DNA from: Melioribacteraceae bacterium
GTDB lineage: Bacteria; Bacteroidota; Ignavibacteria; Ignavibacteriales; Melioribacteraceae
NCBI GenBank assembly: GCA_023230485.1
Contig: JALNXG010000054.1
Span: forward strand, 1-27,227
Length of the DNA stretch: 27,227 nt
Reading direction: 5' to 3'
Shown: positions 13,215-21,246 of the stretch, piece by piece
Layout: every line of letters begins with the position of its first letter
Position numbering within the stretch: position 1 is the first letter of the stretch
The notes under the pieces: generated by a model
The model's input: the letters and a program-made list of their open reading frames with translations, nothing else
The model's database searches: none
What the model was told of the DNA's origin: nothing
Made by a program: the position numbers and the translations under genes

Positions 13215-14605
13215 ACTATTGGGATTACCGAAAAGAATTAAAAAAACTGCTTCCCCGTGTTTCTAAGTTTTACAAACCTTCAGAAAAGAATAAAATGAAG
13301 GAAAAGGGGAGAAAGAAAAATTATCAACAATTCCATCTTCAGGATAAGGAATTTAAGAAGATCGAAAGGTTGTTAGATACTTCTGAAATAAAAAGCTTTC
13401 TGGAAGTATCTCTTCGGGCGCAGAGCTGTCCCATGCCCCTGAACATAGATGTATGGGATGGGTTACATTGCCCCTTTCAGTGCCGGTATTGTTATGCGGA
13501 TTATTTTAAATATAGTTTGTACACAAGTTTTTTTGATAATCCAAATCAAATAAAATTTCGTCACTGTAATGTAGAATCATATAAAAAGGAACTAGACCGA
13601 GTTATGAAATACCGGGGAAAGAAAGAAGTATTAACAGACAAGGTGCTCAATGCTGTACGCATGGAAATACCTATGAGGCTGGGAATCCGGTTTGAGGATT
13701 TTGCCCCAATAGAAAAAAAGGAAGGTATATCATTACAACTGTTAAAATATTTATCTGAATATTCTTATCCAGTAATGATCAATACAAAGTCTGACCTGGT
13801 GGGGGAAGATATTTATTTGAAAGCATTATCTTCTAACAAGGCCCGGAGTGCAGTTCACATCACCCTTATTTCTTCTGATAATGAATTGTTAAAAAGAATT
13901 GAGCCTGGGGCACCGTCTTTCGATAGACGGTGGAAGGCTTTGAAAAATATTACTGGGGCCGGAATAAGAGCTATTGCCCGGATTGAACCCTTTATGATTT
14001 TTATAAATGATGAAAAAGATAAGGTGGATCATTATATTGGGAAGATGAAAGAAGCCGGGGTGAAGCATATAACATGGGACACATATTCCTATTCAGCAAA
14101 TAGTTCTTCAATTGATTCTTCCTTCTCTCAGGCTGATATTGATTTCAGAAGAATGTTTTCTTTAAGCAGTGAAGCTCAGGCCATATCTTCTTTCATGCTC
14201 GGAAAGATGATGGAATATTTTGAAGAGAAAGGAATTCATTGCAGTACGTTTGACGCGGGGAATGTTCCTGTTAATGCTGATGATATATGCTGCAGTGTGG
14301 GAGATTGGTTTCAAGGTGGTTTTAATTACGGCTGCGGAACAAGCGCAATCCGGTTTATCGTAAGCAGAAAGGGAAAACCCACCACATGGGGGGATTTTGA
14401 AAAATGGGTAACTAAGAAAGGAGGATTTCTTTCTGAGGATATAAAAGCTGATGTAAAGCAATTATGGAATCTCCGGGGGGATGCTGCATGGTTCCTAAAT
14501 TGGGCTCAAGGAATTGAAGCCTATGGAAATGATCAAGACGGGATTGTATGGACTTATAGAGAAACAGATTTCCGAAAAGAACTTGTGGAAGGAATTTTAA
14601 ATTGA
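13211..14605 (+). CDS. Radical SAM protein, SplB-like (second of two)
   Basis: C87-x3-C91-x2-C94 in HCPFQCRYCYADYF is the cluster-binding motif, after an 85-residue N-terminal extension. VMINTKSDLVGED, then HITLISSDNELLKRIEPGAPSFDRRWKAL and GIRAIARIEPFM follow the SplB/COG1533 barrel closely. A C-terminal region (about 340-464) has several Cys (DICCSVG, NYGCGTS) that could bind a second cluster, as auxiliary clusters do in other radical SAM enzymes. It is longer than bacterial SplB (about 340). Together with 12162 it forms a two-enzyme radical SAM unit coupled to the PLP enzyme. Confidence 0.8.
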   Translation: MNYWDYRKELKKLLPRVSKFYKPSEKNKMKEKGRKKNYQQFHLQDKEFKKIERLLDTSEIKSFLEVSLRAQSCPMPLNIDVWDGLHCPFQCRYCYADYFKYSLYTSFFDNPNQIKFRHCNVESYKKELDRVMKYRGKKEVLTDKVLNAVRMEIPMRLGIRFEDFAPIEKKEGISLQLLKYLSEYSYPVMINTKSDLVGEDIYLKALSSNKARSAVHITLISSDNELLKRIEPGAPSFDRRWKALKNITGAGIRAIARIEPFMIFINDEKDKVDHYIGKMKEAGVKHITWDTYSYSANSSSIDSSFSQADIDFRRMFSLSSEAQAISSFMLGKMMEYFEEKGIHCSTFDAGNVPVNADDICCSVGDWFQGGFNYGCGTSAIRFIVSRKGKPTTWGDFEKWVTKKGGFLSEDIKADVKQLWNLRGDAAWFLNWAQGIEAYGNDQDGIVWTYRETDFRKELVEGILN

Positions 14606-15288
14606 AATTAAAAATCAATACTATATATAATATAGATTGTATGAAGGGAATGCCTTTTATTCCTGAATTAAATAGAGAAGTATTAGCAATAGTAGATCCC
14701 CCATTCTTTTCAGGACCTAATAAAAAAAATTATTATAAAGGGGGTAATTCTAAAAAATATATAGATTATTCGTCCATAGAAAAATGGGAAGTTCCAAAAC
14801 AAAATTATTTTAATGAATTATTAAAAGTCAGTGCTAATCAAATTATATGGGGAATAAATTATTTTCATATAAAATATATAGGACCCGGGAGAATTATATG
14901 GGACAAAAAAAATTCTACCAGTTCTTTTTCTGATGCAGAAATAGCTTTTTGTGGTTTGGAAAACCATGTACGAATATTTCGATATTTATGGAATGGTTTT
15001 CTTCAAGAAAATTTAAAAGAGAAAGAAATAAAAATTCATCCTACACAAAAACCCATAGCGTTATATAAATGGTGTCTGCAAAAGTATGCCCGACCGGGGC
15101 AATTGATTTTAGATACTCATATGGGAAGCGGATCTTTAATTTGTGCATGCATCGAGGAAGGATATGATTATATTGCTTTTGAAACGGATAAATATTATTA
15201 TCAAGAGGCAGATAAACGTATTCAGGAATTTAAGAAAAGGCATAAAAGAGAATTATTTAAAAAATCCGGAGGAAAGATAATAAAATGA
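14602..15288 (+). CDS. DNA N6/N4 methyltransferase, DPPF type
   Basis: The start is a TTG overlapping the previous TGA, with GGAAGGA upstream; no ATG fits. The catalytic motif IV is VDPPFF at 31-36 and the AdoMet-binding motif I comes late as LDTHMGSGSL (about 169-178), the order of beta-class amino-methyltransferases. IHPTQKP precedes motif I, as in that family. The 228-residue length lacks a large target-recognition domain, which is common in phage enzymes. It would methylate adenine N6 or cytosine N4. Its tail is almost identical to the methyltransferase at 17869. DPPF rather than DPPY is a common active variant. Confidence 0.85.
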   Translation: MKLKINTIYNIDCMKGMPFIPELNREVLAIVDPPFFSGPNKKNYYKGGNSKKYIDYSSIEKWEVPKQNYFNELLKVSANQIIWGINYFHIKYIGPGRIIWDKKNSTSSFSDAEIAFCGLENHVRIFRYLWNGFLQENLKEKEIKIHPTQKPIALYKWCLQKYARPGQLILDTHMGSGSLICACIEEGYDYIAFETDKYYYQEADKRIQEFKKRHKRELFKKSGGKIIK

Positions 15289-15290
15289 AA
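15217..15290 (+). repeat. 74-bp direct repeat at the methyltransferase 3' end, copy 1
   Basis: Matches 18511-18584 with three differences in 74 bases. It covers the last 23 codons of the gene plus the SD (GGAGGAAAG) and start codon of the next gene, so both genes following the methyltransferases begin MK. It is far better conserved than the upstream parts of the two genes. Confidence 0.9.
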
Positions 15291-16010
15291 ATCAAATCTT
15301 ATGTAGAAAATTTATTTGCCTTAGCAGTAGCACTGGAACAGAATAGCCGATCTAAAAATATAATATGTTGTAGTGGGGATCAGGTAATAATAGTCAATGC
15401 TGATTCTACTATCTTAATCCATTTTAAAATAAAGGAAAATCTTTTTCCCGGAGATTATTCTTTTTATGCTAATGATTATGAGTCCAGTCAGTTTGAGGAA
15501 CAGAATGGAAAGATCATATTCATTTCCGGGAATGAAGAATATGAAAGAAAGAAAAGCTGCCGCACTCCAGATATGTCTTTTAAAAAGATGAATCTATTGT
15601 ATAAGAAAATGAAAGCCAGTCTGGACAAGTGTAATCAGGTGACTATCACTTCTTCAGTGAAGGAAGTCCTGGATGAGAATTTGTCTCATGTAGAAATAAT
15701 AATGCAGAAAGGGGAATTTGAACTGGTACAGCGCGACATATTTACAGGAACCCTTATCAATGTGAAAAAGAAAGAATCCAAAGGGATCTTTCAACTTCAC
15801 TCGGATAAGATAATCAAGAACACGTCTGCCATAGGACTACGCACAGGGGACTTTCTGGGGCTGTTTACTTTCGTTCAGAAAATTGATTTCCAAATATCTG
15901 ATAAGGGCTTTGTTTATTTTCAGGGAGATAAAATGAACATGACCGGATTTATTGCCACGTGCTTGTATGATGACCTGGGCACGATTAACTATTTAACGGA
16001 GGAAAAATAA
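15285..16010 (+). CDS. Possible sliding-clamp-like protein
   Basis: It overlaps the methyltransferase by ATGA. The 241 residues look beta-rich: DQVIIVNADSTILIHFKI near the start resembles the DRIIVINKNYSLEIPFE region of the clamp at 16871, and the end (KIDFQISDKGFVYFQGDKMNMTGFI) resembles C-terminal strands of PCNA or gp45-type clamps. About 240 residues is the size of a two-domain clamp subunit. The call is based on pattern only and is weak. Other beta-sandwich proteins are possible. It may be a partner specific to the adjacent enzymes. Confidence 0.35.
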   Translation: MKIKSYVENLFALAVALEQNSRSKNIICCSGDQVIIVNADSTILIHFKIKENLFPGDYSFYANDYESSQFEEQNGKIIFISGNEEYERKKSCRTPDMSFKKMNLLYKKMKASLDKCNQVTITSSVKEVLDENLSHVEIIMQKGEFELVQRDIFTGTLINVKKKESKGIFQLHSDKIIKNTSAIGLRTGDFLGLFTFVQKIDFQISDKGFVYFQGDKMNMTGFIATCLYDDLGTINYLTEEK

Positions 16011-16171
16011 TGGGGGGGAAAAGCAGAAAGACTGGGGGAGTGAGCAAGGCTTTAATACAAAGAATTAAAGCGCAGCAGGGAGAGAAATGTATTAACAAAA
16101 GTAAGACTTCTAATTCAAGTAATCTGGGGTTGATAAAAGAAAATGTATCTACAACTGTTAGAAAAAAATAA
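16010..16171 (+). CDS. Small basic protein, 53 aa
   Basis: The ATG overlaps the previous TAA by one base and has a good GGAGG SD. The 53 residues begin MGGKSRKTGGVSKALIQRIK, basic and rich in Gly and Ser, with no hydrophobic segment and one Cys. The gene overlaps the next one by 29 bases in another frame. No family is recognised; the strong SD is the main support. Confidence 0.55.
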   Translation: MGGKSRKTGGVSKALIQRIKAQQGEKCINKSKTSNSSNLGLIKENVSTTVRKK

Positions 16172-16862
16172 AATTGTTCCCAACTTCTGGTGTAGTGAAG
16201 AATATTTTGAAAAGGCTGGATGGGAAGAAATAGAAGACGATTTGGGAATAATAAGAATTCAGGATTCTGAAGGAATAAATATGTTGCCCTCTCTTCCCAT
16301 TCTTCCAGTTATTCCTTATTGGGCATCCCTTCCTTTTAAAGAAAGGAGTCAAGAAAAATTTCTGGATCATAATTTCATTTATGACCCTAAAGCCTTTTTA
16401 AATTTATCCGGGGGAAAGTGGACTGTGTTTAGAAAGAATATAAAAAAATTTCCCGTAAATAAAAATTTATTTTATGAAGAGCTTTTCGGGGCTCAGGGGG
16501 GATTAGAAGCCTTGTCATGTTGGCTAAATAATAGAAAAGCAGATGAAGTAATACATGATGACGATGTAATTCTGAAATATGTAACAGACGGAAAGAATAA
16601 AAGATTTTTATTTGACAATGATAATATCTATGGGGTTAATATATGGGATGAAAATTATATGTTCATAAATTATCGATATTGTTTTTGTCAGAACATCCCT
16701 TTCCTGAGTGAATATATGAGATATAGATTTTACACCGATCCGGAAATATTAAATTCCGGAAAGAAAGTAAATGACGGGGGGAGCTTAGACAATCCGGATT
16801 TATACAAATTTAAAATGAGACTTAATCCAGAAATGGTTTATAATATATATACAACATTATAG
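16143..16862 (+). CDS. DUF2156/GNAT-like transferase candidate
   Basis: Residues about 100-115 (LSGGKWTVFRKNIKKF) resemble the KxxKxxRKNLRRF segment of the phosphatidylglycerol lysyltransferase C-terminal domain (DUF2156, a double-GNAT fold). The C-terminal VNDGGSLDNPDLYKFKMRLNP resembles that family's N-x-G-x-(D/S)-x-G-L-x-x-F-K-x-x-x-x-P end. At 239 residues it is shorter than the bacterial domain (about 300), and no membrane segments are present, so the target is likely soluble or DNA. Aminoacyl or acyl transfer would suit a base-modification pathway with the PLP and radical SAM neighbours. The SD is weak. Confidence 0.45.
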   Translation: MYLQLLEKNKIVPNFWCSEEYFEKAGWEEIEDDLGIIRIQDSEGINMLPSLPILPVIPYWASLPFKERSQEKFLDHNFIYDPKAFLNLSGGKWTVFRKNIKKFPVNKNLFYEELFGAQGGLEALSCWLNNRKADEVIHDDDVILKYVTDGKNKRFLFDNDNIYGVNIWDENYMFINYRYCFCQNIPFLSEYMRYRFYTDPEILNSGKKVNDGGSLDNPDLYKFKMRLNPEMVYNIYTTL

Positions 16863-16870
16863 GAGACAAT

Positions 16871-17872
16871 ATGGAAACAGCTAAATTAAAAGAAGTTTTA
16901 AATTCAGCATATAAACATACATCCAGCCGGGACGCAGAAGAGATTTACAAGAGTTTTATTTTTGATAATGATAGAATAATTGTTATCAATAAAAATTATT
17001 CCCTGGAGATTCCTTTTGAATCCGGAATACAAATTATGGTGCCATCTGAGGAAACCTTAAAAATAATAAACGGAATAGAATCAGAAAAAGTTATTTTCCA
17101 TTCCAAGGAAAATTCCTTATTGATAAAAACTTCCGGGGTGCAAGCACAGATAAGCAGCTATGAATGGAATGAAGAAATGATAAAAGCTCTCAAGATGAAA
17201 GCCAAGTGGGAAAAGGCTCCGGATCATTTTAACAAGGGGGTAAAACTTTGTATCTTTTCCGCGTCTAAAGATATAACAATGGAACAGTTTAATGCAGTAT
17301 ATATAGACGGAAATACGATACAATCTACGGACAATTTCCGTATCAGTCTATATGACATGAAAGAAAGTATGAAAAATTTTCTTTTGCCACTTCCTTCAGC
17401 TGTAATATTATCTAATCAAAAAACCAATTATTATTTCTTAGAAGAAAATATGGTTCATTTCCGGAATGAAGATAAATCTATAATACATTGCCGGATTATG
17501 GATTGTAAAGAATATCCAGACGTGTCTTCATTTTTCGAGACGAAAAAGAAAGATAAATTTACACTTCCGGAAGAGCTCAGCAAAACCATATCGCTGGTGT
17601 CGGTACTGGCTGAGGGGGATTTTTTACTGGATAAAAAAATAAAAGTTTCTATCAATAAAGGAATAATGAAATGCCGGGCCGAGAATGAAACAGGATGGAT
17701 TGAAAGCAATATTAAAATTGATACAGACAAAAATATTTCCTTTCTAATAAATCCTTATTTCTTTATGGAAATATTAAAACTGTCTTCTGAAGTTTTTACT
17801 GACGGAAGAAAAATAATTTTTACAATGAAAAACTTTTCTCATTTGATGATGCTATTAGAAGAGGAGAAATGA
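16871..17872 (+). CDS. dnaN: DnaN-like sliding clamp
   Basis: The 333 residues have the length and beta-rich texture of a three-domain DnaN subunit (about 365-380 in bacteria). The most diagnostic stretch, CIFSASKDITMEQFNAVYIDGNTIQSTDNFRISLY split over residues 127-161, matches the LRGVxI...VATDGHRL element of DnaN domain 2. The end (FLINPYFFMEILKL and a final MMLLEEEK) matches the NVxYLxDAL and MPM(R/L) region. It would encircle DNA as a processivity factor for the polymerase at 18579 and be loaded by the protein at 21247. It overlaps the next gene by ATGA. Confidence 0.75.
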   Translation: METAKLKEVLNSAYKHTSSRDAEEIYKSFIFDNDRIIVINKNYSLEIPFESGIQIMVPSEETLKIINGIESEKVIFHSKENSLLIKTSGVQAQISSYEWNEEMIKALKMKAKWEKAPDHFNKGVKLCIFSASKDITMEQFNAVYIDGNTIQSTDNFRISLYDMKESMKNFLLPLPSAVILSNQKTNYYFLEENMVHFRNEDKSIIHCRIMDCKEYPDVSSFFETKKKDKFTLPEELSKTISLVSVLAEGDFLLDKKIKVSINKGIMKCRAENETGWIESNIKIDTDKNISFLINPYFFMEILKLSSEVFTDGRKIIFTMKNFSHLMMLLEEEK

Positions 17873-18582
17873 AAACCAATCCAATCCATCAATTCCTAAA
17901 TTGTGATTGCATGGAATACATGAAGACCGTACCAGATAAATATTTTAAGCTTGCGATTGTCGATCCGCCGTATGGGATAGGATTTGATGGTCATTTTTCA
18001 ATATGTGGTAGGGGTGGAACGAAAAGAGGATTTGATAAAAATAAAAAATTATATGATAAAAAAAATTGGGATTATAAAATTCCAGATAAAATTTATTTTG
18101 ATGAATTATTCAGAATTTCAATAAATCAAATAATATGTGGTGGAAATTATTTTAATTTACCTTTATCTAAAGGATGGATTTTTTGGCATAAAAAAGAACA
18201 TCAAACACAAGGGCCTACTTTTTCAGATGGTGAGTTAATATGGACTTCATTTAATAAGGTATTGAAATATTTTAAATATGGATGGATAGGATTTGATTAT
18301 TTAAATTCACATGAAGGCAAGACTAAGATTCATCCCACTCAAAAACCCGTTGCCCTTTACCGCTGGCTTTTAATAAACTACGCCAAGAAAGGCGACAAGA
18401 TATTTGACAGTCATGTCGGCAGTGGCTCAAGCCTTATAGCCTGTATAGAAGAGGGCTTTGAATATGTCGGGTGTGAGTTGGATAAGGATTATTATAATGC
18501 AGCTTGTAAGCGTATTGAAGAATTTAAGAAAAGACATAAAAGAGAATTATTTAAAAAATCCGGAGGAAAGATAATAAAATGA
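17869..18582 (+). CDS. DNA N6/N4 methyltransferase, DPPY type
   Basis: Motif IV is VDPPYG at 31-36. IHPTQKP leads to motif I FDSHVGSGSSL, again the beta-class order, and the enzyme is paralogous to the one at 14602. The DxHxGSGS form is typical of phage methyltransferases. The product is adenine N6- or cytosine N4-methylated DNA; the target site cannot be read. Base composition is mosaic: the first 120 bases and the stretch from about 18320 to 18480 are much richer in GC than the AT-rich middle, so the recognition segment may have been exchanged. The gene is coupled to the polymerase gene. Confidence 0.85.
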   Translation: MKTNPIHQFLNCDCMEYMKTVPDKYFKLAIVDPPYGIGFDGHFSICGRGGTKRGFDKNKKLYDKKNWDYKIPDKIYFDELFRISINQIICGGNYFNLPLSKGWIFWHKKEHQTQGPTFSDGELIWTSFNKVLKYFKYGWIGFDYLNSHEGKTKIHPTQKPVALYRWLLINYAKKGDKIFDSHVGSGSSLIACIEEGFEYVGCELDKDYYNAACKRIEEFKKRHKRELFKKSGGKIIK

Positions 18583-18584
18583 AA
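18511..18584 (+). repeat. 74-bp direct repeat at the methyltransferase 3' end, copy 2
   Basis: Matches 15217-15290 with three differences, including SD and start codon of the downstream gene. The two copies lie about 3.3 kb apart in the same orientation, so recombination between them would delete or duplicate the clamp-like, 53-aa, GNAT-like, DnaN-like and second methyltransferase genes. Confidence 0.9.
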
Positions 18585-21077
18585 GGTTTCTTTGTAGAAA
18601 AAGAAAAGCCCCGGAAATCTACCAGCAAAAAGAAAGTTCAGGAATTTTCTAATCCCTGTGAGGCTTGCGGATTGTACAAGAAATGTCGAACCCCAAAAAT
18701 GAAAGTGACTGGAAGGGGGAAAAAGAATATTCTTATTATCGGGGAAGCTCCCGGCCGGAAAGAAGATGAAAAGGGAATGCAGTTTGTAAGAGAAGCTGAA
18801 GCTGGAGGTACTCTTTGGGAATGTCTCGATGAAATAGGAATTGATTTCAGGAGAGATTGCTTTGCTACTAACGCGATAATATGCCGATCAATAGATGACA
18901 GGGGGAGAAATAAAACCCCCACAAATCAGCAGATCAATTACTGCCGACCTAACCTATTCAAAACTATTCAGGAATTAAAACCCGAAAAGATAATTACACT
19001 TGGCAAGACCCCTCTTCAATCCCTCATAGGTGAAAAGGAAGACCTCAAAGGAATTGAAAAGTGGGTAGGGTGGAAGATCCCGGATCAGGATTTGGGATGT
19101 TGGATATTCCCTAATAATCACCCCCAATATCTGAACTATAATAAAGATGATATTGTATTAAGAAAGATTTTTATTAAAGCATTGAGAGAAGCGTTTGACT
19201 GGAACAAAGAATTTCCGAAAATAAAAACAAATGTTGTTAAATTAACAAAGCCATTAGAAGCTTCTATATTTTTAGATTCATTGAAAACTTCTTTGACTCC
19301 TATGGCTATTGACTTTGAGACTACCGGAAAGAAGCCCCAAGCCCCAGGGCATAAGATATTATGTATGGCAGTGTCTACTGGAATAGAAAGCGCGACAGCT
19401 TTCCCAATCTTCTATGAAGACAAAAGTTTTATGTTGTCATTAAAAAAGTTCCTGAAGAATCCCAAAATTAAAAAGATCGGGCATAATATCAAATTTGAAA
19501 ATATATGGAGTTCAGTAATTTTAAATTGTAATATTGAAGGTTGGATTTGGGATACAATGATTGCTGCCCATTGTGAAGACCTTCAGACCGGAATAACAGG
19601 ATTAAAATTTCAGACCTATGTTCATTACGGAGTATCTAGTTATAATAAAGAAGTAGAAAACTTTATTGAATTAGTTGGCGATGACTCTTATGGATTTAAC
19701 CGGATGGAGGAAGTTCCACTTGATTCAATGTTAGAATATTGCGGAATGGATACTATATTTTCCTACAGATTATTTTTAGATCAGGGCCTGGAAAAAGGAA
19801 ACATAAAAGGATTTAATTTATTTATGGAAGGACAGCAAGCCTTCTCCAGTATTGAGCAAAAGGGAATTTGTATTGATACTAAGTATTATGAAAGAACAAT
19901 TGAAGATATTACTAAAAAACAAAACCTTCTCACTAAAAAAATTCTTGCTAGTAAAGAATTAGAAAACTGGAAAGGGGAATTTAATTTTAATAGCTCCAAT
20001 CAATTGAGACAATTATTATTTATTGACCTGGGATATAATTCCATCAAGAAAACAAAAGGCGGGGATAATGAATCTACAGATCAGGAAGTATTAAAGAAAA
20101 TAGCAACCCCCTTTACAGATAAGATTTTACAATTTAAAAAACTGGATAAAATAAAAGGAACTTACCTGACAGGCTTTTTAAGAAATTCTTTTAATGGGAA
20201 AATGAATCCTTCTTTCAATCTGAATCTGGTCAAGTCTTATAGATCGAGTTCAGATGGGCCGAACTTCCAGAATGTCCCGGTGCATGACGAGGAAGCACAG
20301 AAGTATACCCGGTCAGGAATAAAGCCTTCCCCCGGTCGGCAACTACTGGAAGTGGACTATTCCGGAATGGAAGTACGCGTATCAGCCTGTGTCCATAAAG
20401 ACCCTGTAATGATTAAATATATAAATGACCCAACTTCCGATATGCATCGGGATGTAGCGAAGCAATTATTTATAAAAAAGGAAGTCAGCAAAGATGAAAG
20501 ATATGCCGCTAAAAACAATTTTGTTTTTGCTGAGTTCTATGGTTCCTATTATGTAATGACAGCTGAAGCACTCTGGAAAAATTCTCCTGAAGGCTCAATC
20601 CCTTTTAGTAAGTATTCTAAATGGGAAAGACATGTTCAGGAAGTGGAAGATGATTTTTGGAATAAGCGTTTCCGGGTTTACAATCAATGGAAAAAAGACA
20701 TCTGGAAAAAGTTTCAAAAAGACGGAGTAATATATACAGTAACCGGATTTAAGATTTCAGGGCATTTAGACAGGAAACAAGTTGCCAATTATCCTATTCA
20801 GGGCCCGGCATTTCATTGCCTGCTATGGAGCTTAATTCAATTACAAAAATATTTACCTGAAAATAATTTTGATACTACTATCCTGGGACAGATACATGAC
20901 TCACAGATATTTGATCTTGTCCCGGAAGAAAAGAAAAAGCTATTTCCTATTATCCGGAAAATCAGTACAATAGATTTACTGGAGCATTGGAAATGGATTA
21001 TCGTGCCTATGAATATAGATGCAAAAATTTCTGATGTGAATGGGAACTGGGCAGAAATGGAGGAAATAAAAATATGA
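18579..21077 (+). CDS. polA: Uracil-DNA glycosylase / DNA polymerase A fusion
   Basis: Residues about 20-205 are a family 4-type uracil-DNA glycosylase: C27-x2-C30 with C102 and C122 fit the 4Fe-4S ligands, GEAPG at 55-59 is motif 1, TNAI follows, and NHP at 180-182 is the catalytic-loop motif. Next comes a 3'-5' exonuclease (IDFETTG with D245 and E247, GHNIKFEN, YCGMDTI), then a family A polymerase with motif A VDYSGMEVR near 590, motif B around RYAAKNNFVFAEFYG, and motif C QIHDSQ near 771. All catalytic acids are present. It would be the replicative polymerase and may remove or sense uracil ahead of synthesis. Total length is 832 residues. Confidence 0.9.
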   Translation: MKGFFVEKEKPRKSTSKKKVQEFSNPCEACGLYKKCRTPKMKVTGRGKKNILIIGEAPGRKEDEKGMQFVREAEAGGTLWECLDEIGIDFRRDCFATNAIICRSIDDRGRNKTPTNQQINYCRPNLFKTIQELKPEKIITLGKTPLQSLIGEKEDLKGIEKWVGWKIPDQDLGCWIFPNNHPQYLNYNKDDIVLRKIFIKALREAFDWNKEFPKIKTNVVKLTKPLEASIFLDSLKTSLTPMAIDFETTGKKPQAPGHKILCMAVSTGIESATAFPIFYEDKSFMLSLKKFLKNPKIKKIGHNIKFENIWSSVILNCNIEGWIWDTMIAAHCEDLQTGITGLKFQTYVHYGVSSYNKEVENFIELVGDDSYGFNRMEEVPLDSMLEYCGMDTIFSYRLFLDQGLEKGNIKGFNLFMEGQQAFSSIEQKGICIDTKYYERTIEDITKKQNLLTKKILASKELENWKGEFNFNSSNQLRQLLFIDLGYNSIKKTKGGDNESTDQEVLKKIATPFTDKILQFKKLDKIKGTYLTGFLRNSFNGKMNPSFNLNLVKSYRSSSDGPNFQNVPVHDEEAQKYTRSGIKPSPGRQLLEVDYSGMEVRVSACVHKDPVMIKYINDPTSDMHRDVAKQLFIKKEVSKDERYAAKNNFVFAEFYGSYYVMTAEALWKNSPEGSIPFSKYSKWERHVQEVEDDFWNKRFRVYNQWKKDIWKKFQKDGVIYTVTGFKISGHLDRKQVANYPIQGPAFHCLLWSLIQLQKYLPENNFDTTILGQIHDSQIFDLVPEEKKKLFPIIRKISTIDLLEHWKWIIVPMNIDAKISDVNGNWAEMEEIKI

Positions 21078-21244
21078 AAAACCCTAAAAGAAAAGTTACA
21101 AAAACCGAAACAAGACATTTTTCACAAGGATCAAATGTAAAAATAATCTTAGAATGTGGTCATTATAAAGTACAGAAAGGAAGTGCTTCTATTCCTTCCT
21201 TTTGTTATTGCAAAGAATGCCCTGCAAGTAAAAAGGAGAAATAA
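21074..21244 (+). CDS. Small zinc-ribbon-like protein, 56 aa
   Basis: It overlaps the polymerase stop by ATGA and has GAGGAAATAA upstream. The product has C28-x-H30 (LECGH) and a C-terminal C44-x-C46-x2-C49 (FCYCKEC), a likely one-zinc site similar to the ECGH...CxxC small proteins common in phages. The N-terminus is basic. It ends two bases before the clamp-loader gene. A nucleic-acid-binding accessory role is plausible; no specific function is recognised. Confidence 0.6.
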   Translation: MKNPKRKVTKTETRHFSQGSNVKIILECGHYKVQKGSASIPSFCYCKECPASKKEK

Positions 21245-21246
21245 CA

